Origin: Komagataella phaffii GS115
Lineage: Eukaryota > Ascomycota > Pichiomycetes > Pichiales > Pichiaceae
Direction of reading: 5' to 3'
DNA: 64,000 nucleotides
NCBI RefSeq assembly: GCF_000027005.1
Contig: NC_012963.1
Span: 744,001 to 808,000 of the forward strand
Both the position numbers and the translations under genes were made by a program. The notes beneath the pieces are model-generated. The model was given only the letters and a program-made list of their open reading frames with translations. It ran no database searches and was not told where the DNA came from. This document shows, in pieces, positions 10,006-19,053 of the stretch (position 1 is the first letter of the stretch; each line of letters begins with the position of its first letter).

Positions 10006-10177
10006 AGCCGATAGGAGGTGTTTCCGCTTGTGATTGGCCAATGGCAATTGGTTTCTTTTCCACCCATGTTCAGCCGCACGCCATTACATGGTGATAGGAG
10101 AGCCGCATCCACCTGATTGGGCCGGATTTTTACGAGAGCCGATACCGGTCCGTTGACGGTCCATTTTTCAAGAGCCG
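10006..10177. repeat. AGCCG motif cluster in the GDH promoter
   Basis: AGCCG starts at 10006, 10072, 10101, 10137 and 10173. Three copies extend to AGCCGATA (10006, 10137, 10173). The last three are AGAGCCG at 10099, 10135 and 10171, exactly 36 bp apart. The 36-bp units share a T-run near their ends but are otherwise diverged. This may be a decayed tandem repeat or a spaced array of binding sites. Confidence 0.6.
10033..10042. promoter_or_regulatory. CCAAT-box palindrome, candidate HAP complex site
   Basis: ATTGGCCAAT is a perfect 10-bp palindrome presenting CCAAT on both strands, about 180-190 bp upstream of the glutamate dehydrogenase ATG. A second ATTGG lies near 10115. Binding by the Hap2/3/5 complex is inferred from the motif and from known HAP control of GDH1 in S. 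cerevisiae. Confidence 0.5.
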
Positions 10178-10662
10178 ATATATGCTTGTCCGTTAAGAAG
10201 ATGCAATCTGGGGTATTGATGAAATTGATAACTATCCAGGGGAGTCGATAACAAGGATAGTGCAACGTAAGGGATATCTATTTTAGAGGATCGTGGAAAC
10301 TTCCGTGAGTCTCTTCGGATTTGGCGCAACCACACTGTGTTTGCGCGTTTCTTTTTCTCGGTTCTTTTTATTCTCAAGTAGGGCCTATGATGCAGCAGTC
10401 GCTAGAACACCCACTTATCGGAGAAGCTTGGGCACCACAGAATTCGGTGAGGCCATTTCGCAGTACACACCGGGGTTCAGCAAAAGACGCTAGTGAACAG
10501 AATCTCCGTGGGGATCCTCCTTTGGGGAAAGAATCCACGTGAGGAGAAAAAGGTTAAAAATTTTAAGATCAGGTATAAGGGTAGTATCAATTCTTGAGTT
10601 CGAAGGGAGACACTTACTGAAAATAGTTAGTTAATTTATTCATTTTTTTGTAAATAAGAATC

Positions 10663-11049
10663 TCATAGTTTGGACTTGGCTGGCCTAGTGCTCTTCAACA
10701 CTGTTTCGATTGAAGCGGCTTTAGCCACATTTCCCTTGATTTTCAGCTTCCCACTCATAAAAAGTTTTTGAGGGTTGGACTTTCCCCGGATCAAACTACG
10801 AAGATCGCCATCTTTGATCGTGATAGTAGCGTCAGGCTTCAATTCCTCCAATTCCTCAGTACTCTTCAGTTCTGTTAAAGTTCCTGCCTTTTTCAGATCT
10901 AAGGCCCATGCCTTGGCTTTACCCTCCTTATTTTTTACATTAAAGACAAAAATTGCTCTGGTCTTTTGAAGGGTTCTTTCTTTTAGCGCCTCATTTTTGC
11001 TGAGGGTGTCAGCTATTCCCTGCAACAATGGCTCTGATTTGAATGACAT
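10663..11049 (-). CDS. POX18: Peroxisomal sterol carrier protein-2-like lipid carrier (PXP-18)
   Basis: 128 residues forming a single SCP2 domain. The family pattern is visible: FVFNVKNKEGKAKAWALDLK, then ATITIKDGDLRSLIRGK and FMSGKLKIKGN. The protein ends in Ser-Lys-Leu, a canonical PTS1 signal, so it is targeted to the peroxisome matrix. The Candida homologue PXP-18 binds acyl-CoA and protects acyl-CoA oxidase; it is induced by fatty acids. A TATATA box lies about 45 bp upstream of the ATG (near 11092-11098). Length and ends match stand-alone yeast members, so no truncation is suspected. Confidence 0.93.
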   Translation of the reverse strand: MSFKSEPLLQGIADTLSKNEALKERTLQKTRAIFVFNVKNKEGKAKAWALDLKKAGTLTELKSTEELEELKPDATITIKDGDLRSLIRGKSNPQKLFMSGKLKIKGNVAKAASIETVLKSTRPAKSKL

Positions 11050-11308
11050 TTTCTTGACTAGAAGAGAGAATAAAATTGGCCACTGGCTGGCTTATATACA
11101 GTTTAGTGCCATGTGATAGCCTAGTCAGCAATCAGTTTCACATGGCACCGAATTCTCTGTTAGTGAGGAGCTTCTGTCTGTAGATGATGCGTCGCGACAA
11201 ACTCTTTGTCGTGCATTCGACTTGTATGCGGCTCACTATTAGTTCATCTACTCTTAATCTTTTCTTTAGTCATATATTTAGTGCGTATTTAGCTCAGTTA
11301 ATGAAAGT

Positions 11309-12232
11309 CTAGACCAGGTAGGAAATAATGGCTGCAAGAGTAGCTCCATAAACGGTGTTTCCGTTCAATAAATATCCTGCGGCATTGGCATACGAGGATG
11401 ACACTTCTATGGTTTCGTCGTCGTCATAGTCATCATCGGTTGGATAACTGGTACCATTGGTAAAGTTTCCATATTTCGATGTAGAGTTCGTGTAATATTT
11501 GCCCTTAGATAATAATGGTGACGTACCATTAGTAACATTCTTTTTGGAAGAAAGCTTACTCACATGAGGTTTTGAGGTTGACGATCCATCCTTCTTTGAA
11601 GATTTCACCTTCGTGTCTTCCTTCACAGACTCAGCTGAAACTACATTGTCTGATTCTGGGATCTGACCAACAAACTCAGCATCAACATCATCAAATTCAC
11701 GCTTGACTTTCTTGTCAACTAACTCAATGTTAGCGCAGGCAAACCTTTCCTGGTTTGCATAGTGAAGGTTGATCGCCAACCCTACTGGATAGGCCTTATT
11801 CTTAGGATTCAAGGAGATATAAGGGTCGTAATAGGAATCTTCAAAGCAGGTGGTGTTGATGTAGCCGTGCTTGCCTGATAAGTCCCCGACTTGACAGTAG
11901 CTGTCATCTTTGGTCTTGAGACAATCAGCTGGTGCATTATACGGGTTGAAATGAGTACTGGTGGACTCACAAGAAGCTCCAGACTTGAGTGGTTTCTTAT
12001 GAATGTGGTAATAGAACGGCCCACCAGTTTCAGGCAAACCGGTAATATCAACATGAACTTCTACAGATTTGTTCTTTGCAGTAGAGAATTCAATGATCCC
12101 ATGTAGTTTGTCGTCATCAAAGTCGGCACGAGCTACGGCACCTGAAGGGGAATCCTTATTCTTAGGCGCTTTTGCAGCAAGAGTGCTTGATGCCATCAAG
12201 GAGAGAGTTAGGGTAAATAACTGAAGTTTCAT
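11309..12232 (-). CDS. Cell-surface Cu-only superoxide dismutase (SOD4/5/6-like)
   Basis: 307 residues from the ATG at 12232. The frame is open further upstream, but that extension has no signal peptide while MKLQLFTLTLSLMASSTLA at 12232 is a classic one, so I chose the inner start. The domain keeps the copper histidines in YHIHKK, STHFNPY, GKHGY and NLHY, plus the disulfide cysteines (SCES, RFACAN). The zinc-site segment and electrostatic loop are reduced, as in fungal Cu-only SODs. A Ser/Thr/Asn-rich stalk and a hydrophobic C terminus (after about residue 280) suggest GPI anchoring. It would dismutate extracellular superoxide at the cell wall. Several NGT/NTT/NST sequons fit a secreted glycoprotein. 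Confidence 0.87.
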   Translation of the reverse strand: MKLQLFTLTLSLMASSTLAAKAPKNKDSPSGAVARADFDDDKLHGIIEFSTAKNKSVEVHVDITGLPETGGPFYYHIHKKPLKSGASCESTSTHFNPYNAPADCLKTKDDSYCQVGDLSGKHGYINTTCFEDSYYDPYISLNPKNKAYPVGLAINLHYANQERFACANIELVDKKVKREFDDVDAEFVGQIPESDNVVSAESVKEDTKVKSSKKDGSSTSKPHVSKLSSKKNVTNGTSPLLSKGKYYTNSTSKYGNFTNGTSYPTDDDYDDDETIEVSSSYANAAGYLLNGNTVYGATLAAIISYLV

Positions 12233-12509
12233 TATAAATGTGATAGAATGTGTAAAAAGTCGATTGAGTGAGTACAATTCTGAAGTGTATAACAGTCTTG
12301 CTAGTTTAAATATGCTGAATTTGTGTCTATAAGGCACAAAGGTGGTGCCGCAGAGTTTGAGTTTGATGCAGAAATGATGTTGGTTGTGAGATGTTTGATG
12401 TCGCATAGCAAGGCATTCCACCTTTCGCGAAGAAGGAAAAAAGAACCCTTTTCTTTTGTTGTCTCAAATCCGATCTCGGAGAGGAATGTGAGTCAGTTCG
12501 GTTTATCAT

Positions 12510-13226
12510 CTAAACCATGAACGATTCCCCACATCCGCAAGTTCCTTTGGAATTGGGGTTCTTAAACACAAACTTGGAGCTGAGCTTGTCATCAACCCAG
12601 TCCATCTCTGACCCAACAATACTAAACAAAGCCTTAGAGTCTATCAGAACTTTTACACCGTCTTGTTCCACCAGCTCATCAAACTTACCCGGTTCGGATA
12701 CGTATTCCAAGTGGTAGGTGAGTCCTGAGCACCCTCTGTTACGTACACCGATTCTAGTCAACTTTGGTTCGGGTAGATCTGATAATGCTCGTAGATGTGA
12801 TACTGCGCTTGGCGATAGAGTGATCAAAGCCTTGCGGGGGCGCAACGCACGGCGTTTCTTCTGTGTTTTCTGTGTAGGTGGAACAGTGTTGTTCGAAGTT
12901 GTCAATGTGGATGTAGCTGTGGATGTGGATAGTTTGGGAGACGATGTAGAATTGGAGGTGACTGAAGCTGGTTTGGAACTATCTTCAGAAGCAGCAGAAA
13001 CGTCTTTCTCCTCGTTGGAATTCTTGTCCTTCAACCTCCTACTGCGTGGTAGTGAATGTTTCGACCACTTAGAGGCTTCTCCAAACTGCAATGAATTGAA
13101 AAAGTCATCCTGCCTGTCGCCAGCAACGGTGGGTCTTAACGTCTTATAAGTAGAGCGAGCAATGGAGCTAGAACACAAAGTCCTAGACAAAGCGCTGTTA
13201 TATGATCTTGGAAGTAACCTGTACAT
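12510..13226 (-). CDS. ISA1: Mitochondrial iron-sulfur assembly protein Isa1 (A-type)
   Basis: 238 residues (yeast Isa1 is 250). Residues 1-30 are Arg/Ser-rich and lack acidic residues, as in a mitochondrial presequence. Residues 60-125 are a poorly conserved Ser/Thr linker. The A-type domain spans about 130-238 with the three invariant cysteines: Cys166 in RGCSGLTY and Cys230/Cys232 in TCGCGESF. It acts with Isa2 and Iba57 in maturing mitochondrial [4Fe-4S] proteins. The neighbouring upstream gene on the same strand is FRA1, whose S. cerevisiae product helps report mitochondrial Fe-S synthesis to the iron regulon, a suggestive but unproven association. Confidence 0.93.
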   Translation of the reverse strand: MYRLLPRSYNSALSRTLCSSSIARSTYKTLRPTVAGDRQDDFFNSLQFGEASKWSKHSLPRSRRLKDKNSNEEKDVSAASEDSSKPASVTSNSTSSPKLSTSTATSTLTTSNNTVPPTQKTQKKRRALRPRKALITLSPSAVSHLRALSDLPEPKLTRIGVRNRGCSGLTYHLEYVSEPGKFDELVEQDGVKVLIDSKALFSIVGSEMDWVDDKLSSKFVFKNPNSKGTCGCGESFMV

Positions 13227-13455
13227 GATTTCTTATTGTACAGCAAAAAAATGAGGACAATTGAGTTAATAAATATAGCTAAGCAAAAGAAAAAATATGG
13301 GAGGAAAAAGGTAGTTTTAACAAGGAGGACGGAAGGGACAGGCAAAATGGATGACGTCGCGAATTCTGGAGAGAGGCCAAAAACGCGCATTAAATGTGAG
13401 CAAGCTGACTATTACTGGAATCTTATTGGACGCGAAGAAAATACCTACTAAACTA

Positions 13456-15591
13456 CTAGAGACTCGAAGTTGCGCGCTTGAGCCAAGTTGCGTGCGGCGA
13501 GTGCCTCACAAGACGCGGCACTAATGTCTGGTACACTTTGGCATGATAGTGGTTGACCCAATCCACTTCTTCCTTGGTTAGAAGTTTACGATCTATCAGT
13601 TGGCGACAGAATGGCACTAGGGTCAATGGAACTAGCTCTAAGAACTTGTCCGAAGTCTCCTTGACTTCCATGACATTTTCGAGCCGCACTCCGTAATCAC
13701 CTGGGAAGTAAACTCCGGGTTCGTTGGTAACTAAATGACCAGCTTCCAGGGGAACCGTTCCTCGGACTCCAATAGCCACAGGCCCCTCGTGGACATTGAG
13801 GTACGAGCCAACACCATGGCCTGTCCCGTGGGTGTAATCCAGTCCATTGGTCCAAAGATGTTGACGAGCGATAGCATCAATGGCAAGGCCTGCAGTGCCT
13901 GGAGGAAACTTGAGCTTTGCCAACGCTATGTGGCCTTTCAGGACCAAGGTGTAGTTGCGCTTTTGCTCGTTCGTTGGATTTGAAAAATGGTAAGTCCTAG
14001 TAACATCTGTGGTACCCTCTAGATATTGGGCCCCACTGTCGCAAAGATAAACTTTGGAAGGATCAATGACCGCGCATGCCTCTTTCTTTGGAGTGTAATG
14101 AACTACTGCTGAGTTGGACCCAGAAGCACTAACTGTTTGGAACGACTGGCCAATAAAATTATCTTGTTCACTTTGGAAAAACTCCAGTTTTTGCGCAGCC
14201 TCTAATTCATCCACTAACTCACCTTTGATGCCCACTTCTTGCCATAGCCATTCATAATATTTAACTAAAGCAATGGCATCCTTGATGTGAGCTTCACGAG
14301 CATTGGCTAGTTCAACTTCGTTTTTTTTGGCCTTGATAATAGCCACAGGAGAGTCTATTACTCTTACGCGATGGGGCGATATTACCTGGCGGGCCACCTC
14401 CCAGGAACAATCCTTGGTGACTAGCACTGTATTAGCTGGTAGACTTTTTATGCCATCATAAAACTTGTCGTAAGGTCTCAAAGTGACAGAACGTTCCTTC
14501 AAATAATCCGAAATGTTTTCAAACCTTTCATGATCATCCGTGTAGAGAGATACTTGATCGTCATGAATTATCAGATGAGCATAAAACAGTGGACTATATC
14601 GAAACTCAGAACCTCGCAAGTTGAGTAACCAAGCAATATCATCAAGGGCGCTGATCACCAGCGTTTGTCCGTTTAAGACAAGAAGAGCTTCTTTAACTTG
14701 GGCCAGCTTTTCTTTAGTATCCAAACCCGAGTACTTTTCGTCCAGTAGCGTAATAGGCATTAGTGCCCTAACTGGACGTGGTTCAAACTTAGTCCAGATA
14801 GCATCTATTAAATTTTCTGTAACGGGGACAAATTGAATCCCCAACCCTTTTTTTTCGCCAGAAGCAACGTCGTCAACCAAACCCTGCAGAAGATGGGCCT
14901 CAGAGTAAGTTATCAACTGAGGATCTACTCCTATCTTAACATTGAACCCAGACTCATCAGCCATCTTGACGGCCAGCTGTACAGTAAATTCTTCCCACGA
15001 TATTTCTCCGGGGATATTGAGTTTAAACAAGTTCCAATTAAAATCCAGTTCATTGGCAGCTTGGGTAAAATACCTGCCGTCAGTAGCCAAGTAAGAGGTA
15101 CCTTCGGGGTCATCATTCATACACTGTACATTTCTTGTGATAATAGCTACGCCAGCGGATCCAGTAAATCCGGAGATAAATTCTCTTCTTTGGTCTGCCA
15201 GTCCTGTGTATTCTGATTGGTGTGAGTCCTCTGATGGTACAATGTATACACCAAGATCGTACTCTGTCATCTTCTTTCTCAGCTCTAGAAGCCTTCTGCT
15301 TGTATTTATCTCCTTAAGTCCTTCTGAACACGAGGAATCCACAGTTAGGACCGACGAAGTCTTTCTACTAACACCTGAGGCAGACCCCAAAGCAACAGAT
15401 TTAGATCTGTTGGCTAATCTCTTGGCGTAATACGAGCCCATTCTTCCCTGTCTGGTAAGCAAACCAGGAGAGCACGTACAGTTGTTACAACTTCTTGGGG
15501 CACGTCCAGCAACTGGAGCTGTCGCCGGAGTGGTGTGAACCTGTCTCAAAGAGTAAGTCGACAATTTTGCCTGAACTCCGTGAGTAGACAT
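13456..15591 (-). CDS. FRA1: Fra1, aminopeptidase P-like (M24) iron-regulon protein
   Basis: 711 residues from the ATG at 15591 (the frame is open a few codons upstream but without ATG). The N terminus has SCNNCTCSPGLL, a Cys cluster typical of yeast Fra1. It is followed by creatinase-like N-terminal domains and a C-terminal pita-bread M24 fold with the five metal ligands recognisable in LCDSGAQYLEGTTDVTRT, THGTGHGVG, NVHEGP, TNEPGVY and RLENVMEV. It is therefore probably catalytically competent on Xaa-Pro N termini. In S. cerevisiae Fra1 works with Fra2 and Grx3/4 to restrain Aft1. It sits 229 bp upstream of ISA1 on the same strand. Confidence 0.9.
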   Translation of the reverse strand: MSTHGVQAKLSTYSLRQVHTTPATAPVAGRAPRSCNNCTCSPGLLTRQGRMGSYYAKRLANRSKSVALGSASGVSRKTSSVLTVDSSCSEGLKEINTSRRLLELRKKMTEYDLGVYIVPSEDSHQSEYTGLADQRREFISGFTGSAGVAIITRNVQCMNDDPEGTSYLATDGRYFTQAANELDFNWNLFKLNIPGEISWEEFTVQLAVKMADESGFNVKIGVDPQLITYSEAHLLQGLVDDVASGEKKGLGIQFVPVTENLIDAIWTKFEPRPVRALMPITLLDEKYSGLDTKEKLAQVKEALLVLNGQTLVISALDDIAWLLNLRGSEFRYSPLFYAHLIIHDDQVSLYTDDHERFENISDYLKERSVTLRPYDKFYDGIKSLPANTVLVTKDCSWEVARQVISPHRVRVIDSPVAIIKAKKNEVELANAREAHIKDAIALVKYYEWLWQEVGIKGELVDELEAAQKLEFFQSEQDNFIGQSFQTVSASGSNSAVVHYTPKKEACAVIDPSKVYLCDSGAQYLEGTTDVTRTYHFSNPTNEQKRNYTLVLKGHIALAKLKFPPGTAGLAIDAIARQHLWTNGLDYTHGTGHGVGSYLNVHEGPVAIGVRGTVPLEAGHLVTNEPGVYFPGDYGVRLENVMEVKETSDKFLELVPLTLVPFCRQLIDRKLLTKEEVDWVNHYHAKVYQTLVPRLVRHSPHATWLKRATSSL

Positions 15592-16069
15592 CTGAGACGG
15601 CAAAAACTTTTTTCTTTAACCAAACGTATAATACGTCACTTTTCTATGTTCCTTGATCTTGAGACCTTGGTAGGTTTACAGCAAAGTAATAGAGAGCAGA
15701 TAACGAAAGGAAAGAAAAGATACTGGATGGGCAAAGTTCTTTATAGTCCCGGGTGGTCTGTCAAAAAATTCGAGCAGATAATGGCAGGCGATAGGTGGTG
15801 GAGAGAAGAGTGTCGCCCGATAGATACATGCTATTGATGAGAGGCCTGATGAACTGCCAGGGATTGGGGTAAACTTTAGAACAAGAAAAGAGTGGTATCA
15901 GCGTGGTTTGGCAGAGGTGTGAACAGGTCTTAGGTAGCTTCTGTGGCACCTGCTGTTCCAACAGTATTGCGCTACCGTACATCCAACATCCTTTTTCATC
16001 GCATCTCGTATAAACCAACCATCTCAGCCTTATCTCACATAATCTCTTTCGCATATTGCCATTAGTTTC
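15592..16069. other. Divergent FRA1/KAP122 intergenic region
   Basis: Shared upstream region of two divergent genes (478 bp). Short ORFs on both strands look random. No motif could be assigned. Confidence 0.4.
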
Positions 16070-18994
16070 ATGGACTTGAGATCAGTAATTGATTTAGTCG
16101 AGGCTCTGTATGCTCCAAATGACCCTTCATCGATTGTACTGATCCAGAAGCAGCTTCAAGACGTCCAACGGTCAGAGAATGGATGGTTGATTGCTGATTC
16201 CCTACTTGAACAAGAGTCCATCAATTGTCAATTCTTTGGTGCTCTAACTTACACAGTAAACTTATATCTGCATAGGGAGAGTTTGGCGAAAAATCAGGAT
16301 AACATTTCATACGAAACAGTGACCCAGAAACTGCTTTTCCACTTTAATTCAATTTGTAAGAACCCAAACTATTCAAGTAAGCAACTGGTGGTCTTGAAGA
16401 AACTAATGAGCAATCTGGCCATCATCTATATCAATACTTATCAGCAATGGGAAGATCCTGTTAGCACTTTTAGAATGACACTGTACAACAATTCAGAAGC
16501 ACCAATTGGTAACGAATTTTACGACTATTTGACTCTACTATTTACCACCCTATTGTTGGAAGAGATTCATAGAAAACTGACCATTGACCTCACTGATTCA
16601 ACGGAGTTTCACAAATCTATCCATTCACATCTGTACCCTCGCATTAGTTTGTTGATACAAAGCTTTCAAAACACTACAAACGAGACGATAATTATTCAGT
16701 GGCTATCATTATTGGCAGCTTTGGTTCAGTACGTAACTCAAGCTGAAATCCAGTCAACCATAAGATACGGAAGTCTCGGTGAACTTTTCTCTCCTCTATT
16801 TAACTTTGCCACTGGTAGAAGTATAGAAATATCCAACAAAACCATAGAAGTTATCACTTTGATTCTAGATACAAATCCGAGCATCTTTCCGGCAGAGATT
16901 AACGCTGAGTTGGAACAACTCATATTTGCTGGTTGGGGTGGAAAATACTTAGATCACATTTTACAGGATAAAGATCTGAATGAGGATGCAATCAACAAGT
17001 ATGCCATGATGATTAATTCTTTCATTGAACCTCAATTGCTAAAACTTTTACACCAGTTGGGATCCAACACAAACGATGCGTCCCGCAAACTTGATTCTTT
17101 GGTAGAACTATCAACTGTATTGTGTAAAGAGTTCATCTTTTTTTGGAATCAATTCGCCGATATCTACCTCGACGAAGAAGACATTTTAAAGCAGAAGCCA
17201 GCATGGTCGGAAACTCAATCTAAAGTGCAAACCATACTATCCAAATTAGCCGAAGTATATTGGAGGGACAGTCACATATCTGAAGACTTGGATTTTGATG
17301 ATGATGATGAAATCCAAGATTTCGTTTCTTACAGAAGAGACATTGGAGATTTTTATGAAACAATTTACCCAATTCTCAAGATGCCATTATTGGAGCACTT
17401 AGTGAGCAATATTGTATCAAATTTGTCAAATGCAAATAATAACTCTTTGCAGACTATTGCGGACATAGAGTCGTCGCTATTCCTTATTCAGACGCTGGCT
17501 TGCAATTTTAACGAAGATAATGCCACAAGCGAGATTTATTCCCTTCTCAAATCTATTTTAGATTCTGGTTTGTTTGAAACAGTCATTCAAAGCAATAACA
17601 AATTATTAGTCAAGACCAGCATTCAATTTCTGACATCGTTAGATTTCTTTTATTCCTCTCAATTAGGAGAACCATACTTGGAGTCAACTCTTAGATTCCT
17701 CTTATCGACTCCAAATGAACATCAAATAATTGCATCAAAGGCCATCTCGTCCATCTGCAATGATTGTCGGATATCCTTGGCTCCAGTACTACCCACATTC
17801 AAAATACTTATCGATCAAATTGTTGTCGACCCAGAAGTTAAACCTATCATAAGAGAGAGGATTATTTATTCATATTCTTCCATCGTACAAGGTATTCGAT
17901 CTCCATCTGACCAAGCTAATCTCATTCACTCTTTGTTGAATGGGATCATTTCTAAGGCAATTGAAGTACAATCCCAACCGGAATTCGTTGATTATCTCCA
18001 ATCATTATTATCATCTATTGAGGAAATTGGAAAGGCAATGAGGCTTCCCTCTGATGTGAACGACTGGTACACACCTGAAGAAAGAGATGCCGTGTACGCT
18101 TACTGGATTGAAGACCCCCTCCACATTAAAAAGCAAATCACTGAAGTAGTGAAACAGTTTATGATTTTGAATCCTCTTACTTCTGATAATTATATGATGA
18201 ACGAAGTTTGTACTGGAATTTTGAAAGCAGGTTTGACAGAAGCTATTCCAGGTCCTTTTGTTTTTGACACCTACTCTATCATCGATCTGTTGAATGCGAA
18301 GATTTTGCAATGTTTTTCCAAAAATTCATTGAACGTTGTTCCATTACAGTATTCTTTACTAGAATCCTTAATAAAGAGCTCGTCAATAGGTTCAAATTTG
18401 TTGACGACCACGCTTCAGCAATCATGTGTGGAGTATTTGGCTATCATCCAACAGGATCCTGATCTAGCATTATGTTTCCTCAACATTTTGGTAGTGATAC
18501 TTGAGAAGAAACCAGGCATACTAATAAAAGGCTATCTTTTGCATAACATATTACCATTCGTTTTGGAATCTTTGGGTTCTAAAGAAAAATTTGTGCTTAG
18601 ATCAGGCTGTAAGTTTTGGATCAAACTTGTCACTCTCAGAAAGGGAGACAAAGAAGATTCAGTTATTATCAGAGACATGATTGAGCATACCGAACTAGGG
18701 CCGTCATTGATATTCAAGTTGGTTGCTTCGTTCTTGATGGCATCTAGATCTGATTTGGAAAACTTCATGGAACTATTCAAGGTGATACTTGTCAAATATC
18801 CTTTGAACTTCAAGAAATGGTTTAATCTAGCATTTGAAACTATCAACAATAACCAGCTCTTGAAAAAACAGATTCCTACCAATGATACCGTTAGGCTAGG
18901 TCAGCAACTGATGTTAACTCGCGGTTCAAGAAAGGTGAATGACTTACTGAAAAAGTTCTGGCTACAGGTAAACGAACTAATAGAATATTCTTAA
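16070..18994 (+). CDS. KAP122: Karyopherin/importin-beta family protein Kap122 (Pdr6)
   Basis: 974 residues, somewhat shorter than S. cerevisiae Kap122 (1081). Conserved landmarks are the N-terminal IQKQLQDVQRSENGW (importin-beta N-terminal repeat), FGALTYTVNLY, and the C-terminal LTRGSRKVNDLLKKFW, all recognisable counterparts of Kap122 segments. The rest is a predicted helical HEAT solenoid. An acidic run (DFDDDDE, near residue 407) could contact Ran or cargo. Kap122 imports the TFIIA large subunit and other cargo and belongs to the importin-13 group. Divergent from FRA1 with about 0.48 kb between starts. Confidence 0.88.
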   Translation: MDLRSVIDLVEALYAPNDPSSIVLIQKQLQDVQRSENGWLIADSLLEQESINCQFFGALTYTVNLYLHRESLAKNQDNISYETVTQKLLFHFNSICKNPNYSSKQLVVLKKLMSNLAIIYINTYQQWEDPVSTFRMTLYNNSEAPIGNEFYDYLTLLFTTLLLEEIHRKLTIDLTDSTEFHKSIHSHLYPRISLLIQSFQNTTNETIIIQWLSLLAALVQYVTQAEIQSTIRYGSLGELFSPLFNFATGRSIEISNKTIEVITLILDTNPSIFPAEINAELEQLIFAGWGGKYLDHILQDKDLNEDAINKYAMMINSFIEPQLLKLLHQLGSNTNDASRKLDSLVELSTVLCKEFIFFWNQFADIYLDEEDILKQKPAWSETQSKVQTILSKLAEVYWRDSHISEDLDFDDDDEIQDFVSYRRDIGDFYETIYPILKMPLLEHLVSNIVSNLSNANNNSLQTIADIESSLFLIQTLACNFNEDNATSEIYSLLKSILDSGLFETVIQSNNKLLVKTSIQFLTSLDFFYSSQLGEPYLESTLRFLLSTPNEHQIIASKAISSICNDCRISLAPVLPTFKILIDQIVVDPEVKPIIRERIIYSYSSIVQGIRSPSDQANLIHSLLNGIISKAIEVQSQPEFVDYLQSLLSSIEEIGKAMRLPSDVNDWYTPEERDAVYAYWIEDPLHIKKQITEVVKQFMILNPLTSDNYMMNEVCTGILKAGLTEAIPGPFVFDTYSIIDLLNAKILQCFSKNSLNVVPLQYSLLESLIKSSSIGSNLLTTTLQQSCVEYLAIIQQDPDLALCFLNILVVILEKKPGILIKGYLLHNILPFVLESLGSKEKFVLRSGCKFWIKLVTLRKGDKEDSVIIRDMIEHTELGPSLIFKLVASFLMASRSDLENFMELFKVILVKYPLNFKKWFNLAFETINNNQLLKKQIPTNDTVRLGQQLMLTRGSRKVNDLLKKFWLQVNELIEYS

Positions 18995-19053
18995 AGGAAC
19001 AAGTGCCTTTAATGAAATTAAAAGAAAAAATACACCGTACGTAGAACTCAAAC

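Larger units (their letters stand above)
9852..10662. other. GDH upstream region (811 bp)
   Basis: Promoter of the minus-strand glutamate dehydrogenase gene plus the POX18 3' UTR. Notable elements: a perfect ATTGGCCAAT palindrome at 10033-10042 (paired CCAAT boxes), five AGCCG motifs between 10006 and 10177, and a CACGTG E-box at 10536-10541. Short ORFs on either strand have no protein-like features. S. cerevisiae GDH1 is known to respond to the HAP complex, which binds CCAAT; control by the same factor here is inferred. Confidence 0.6.

Noticed and set aside
12718..13149. 143-codon ORF antisense to ISA1
   Set aside because: ISA1 is clearly coding, with conserved cysteines, on the other strand; no independent support.
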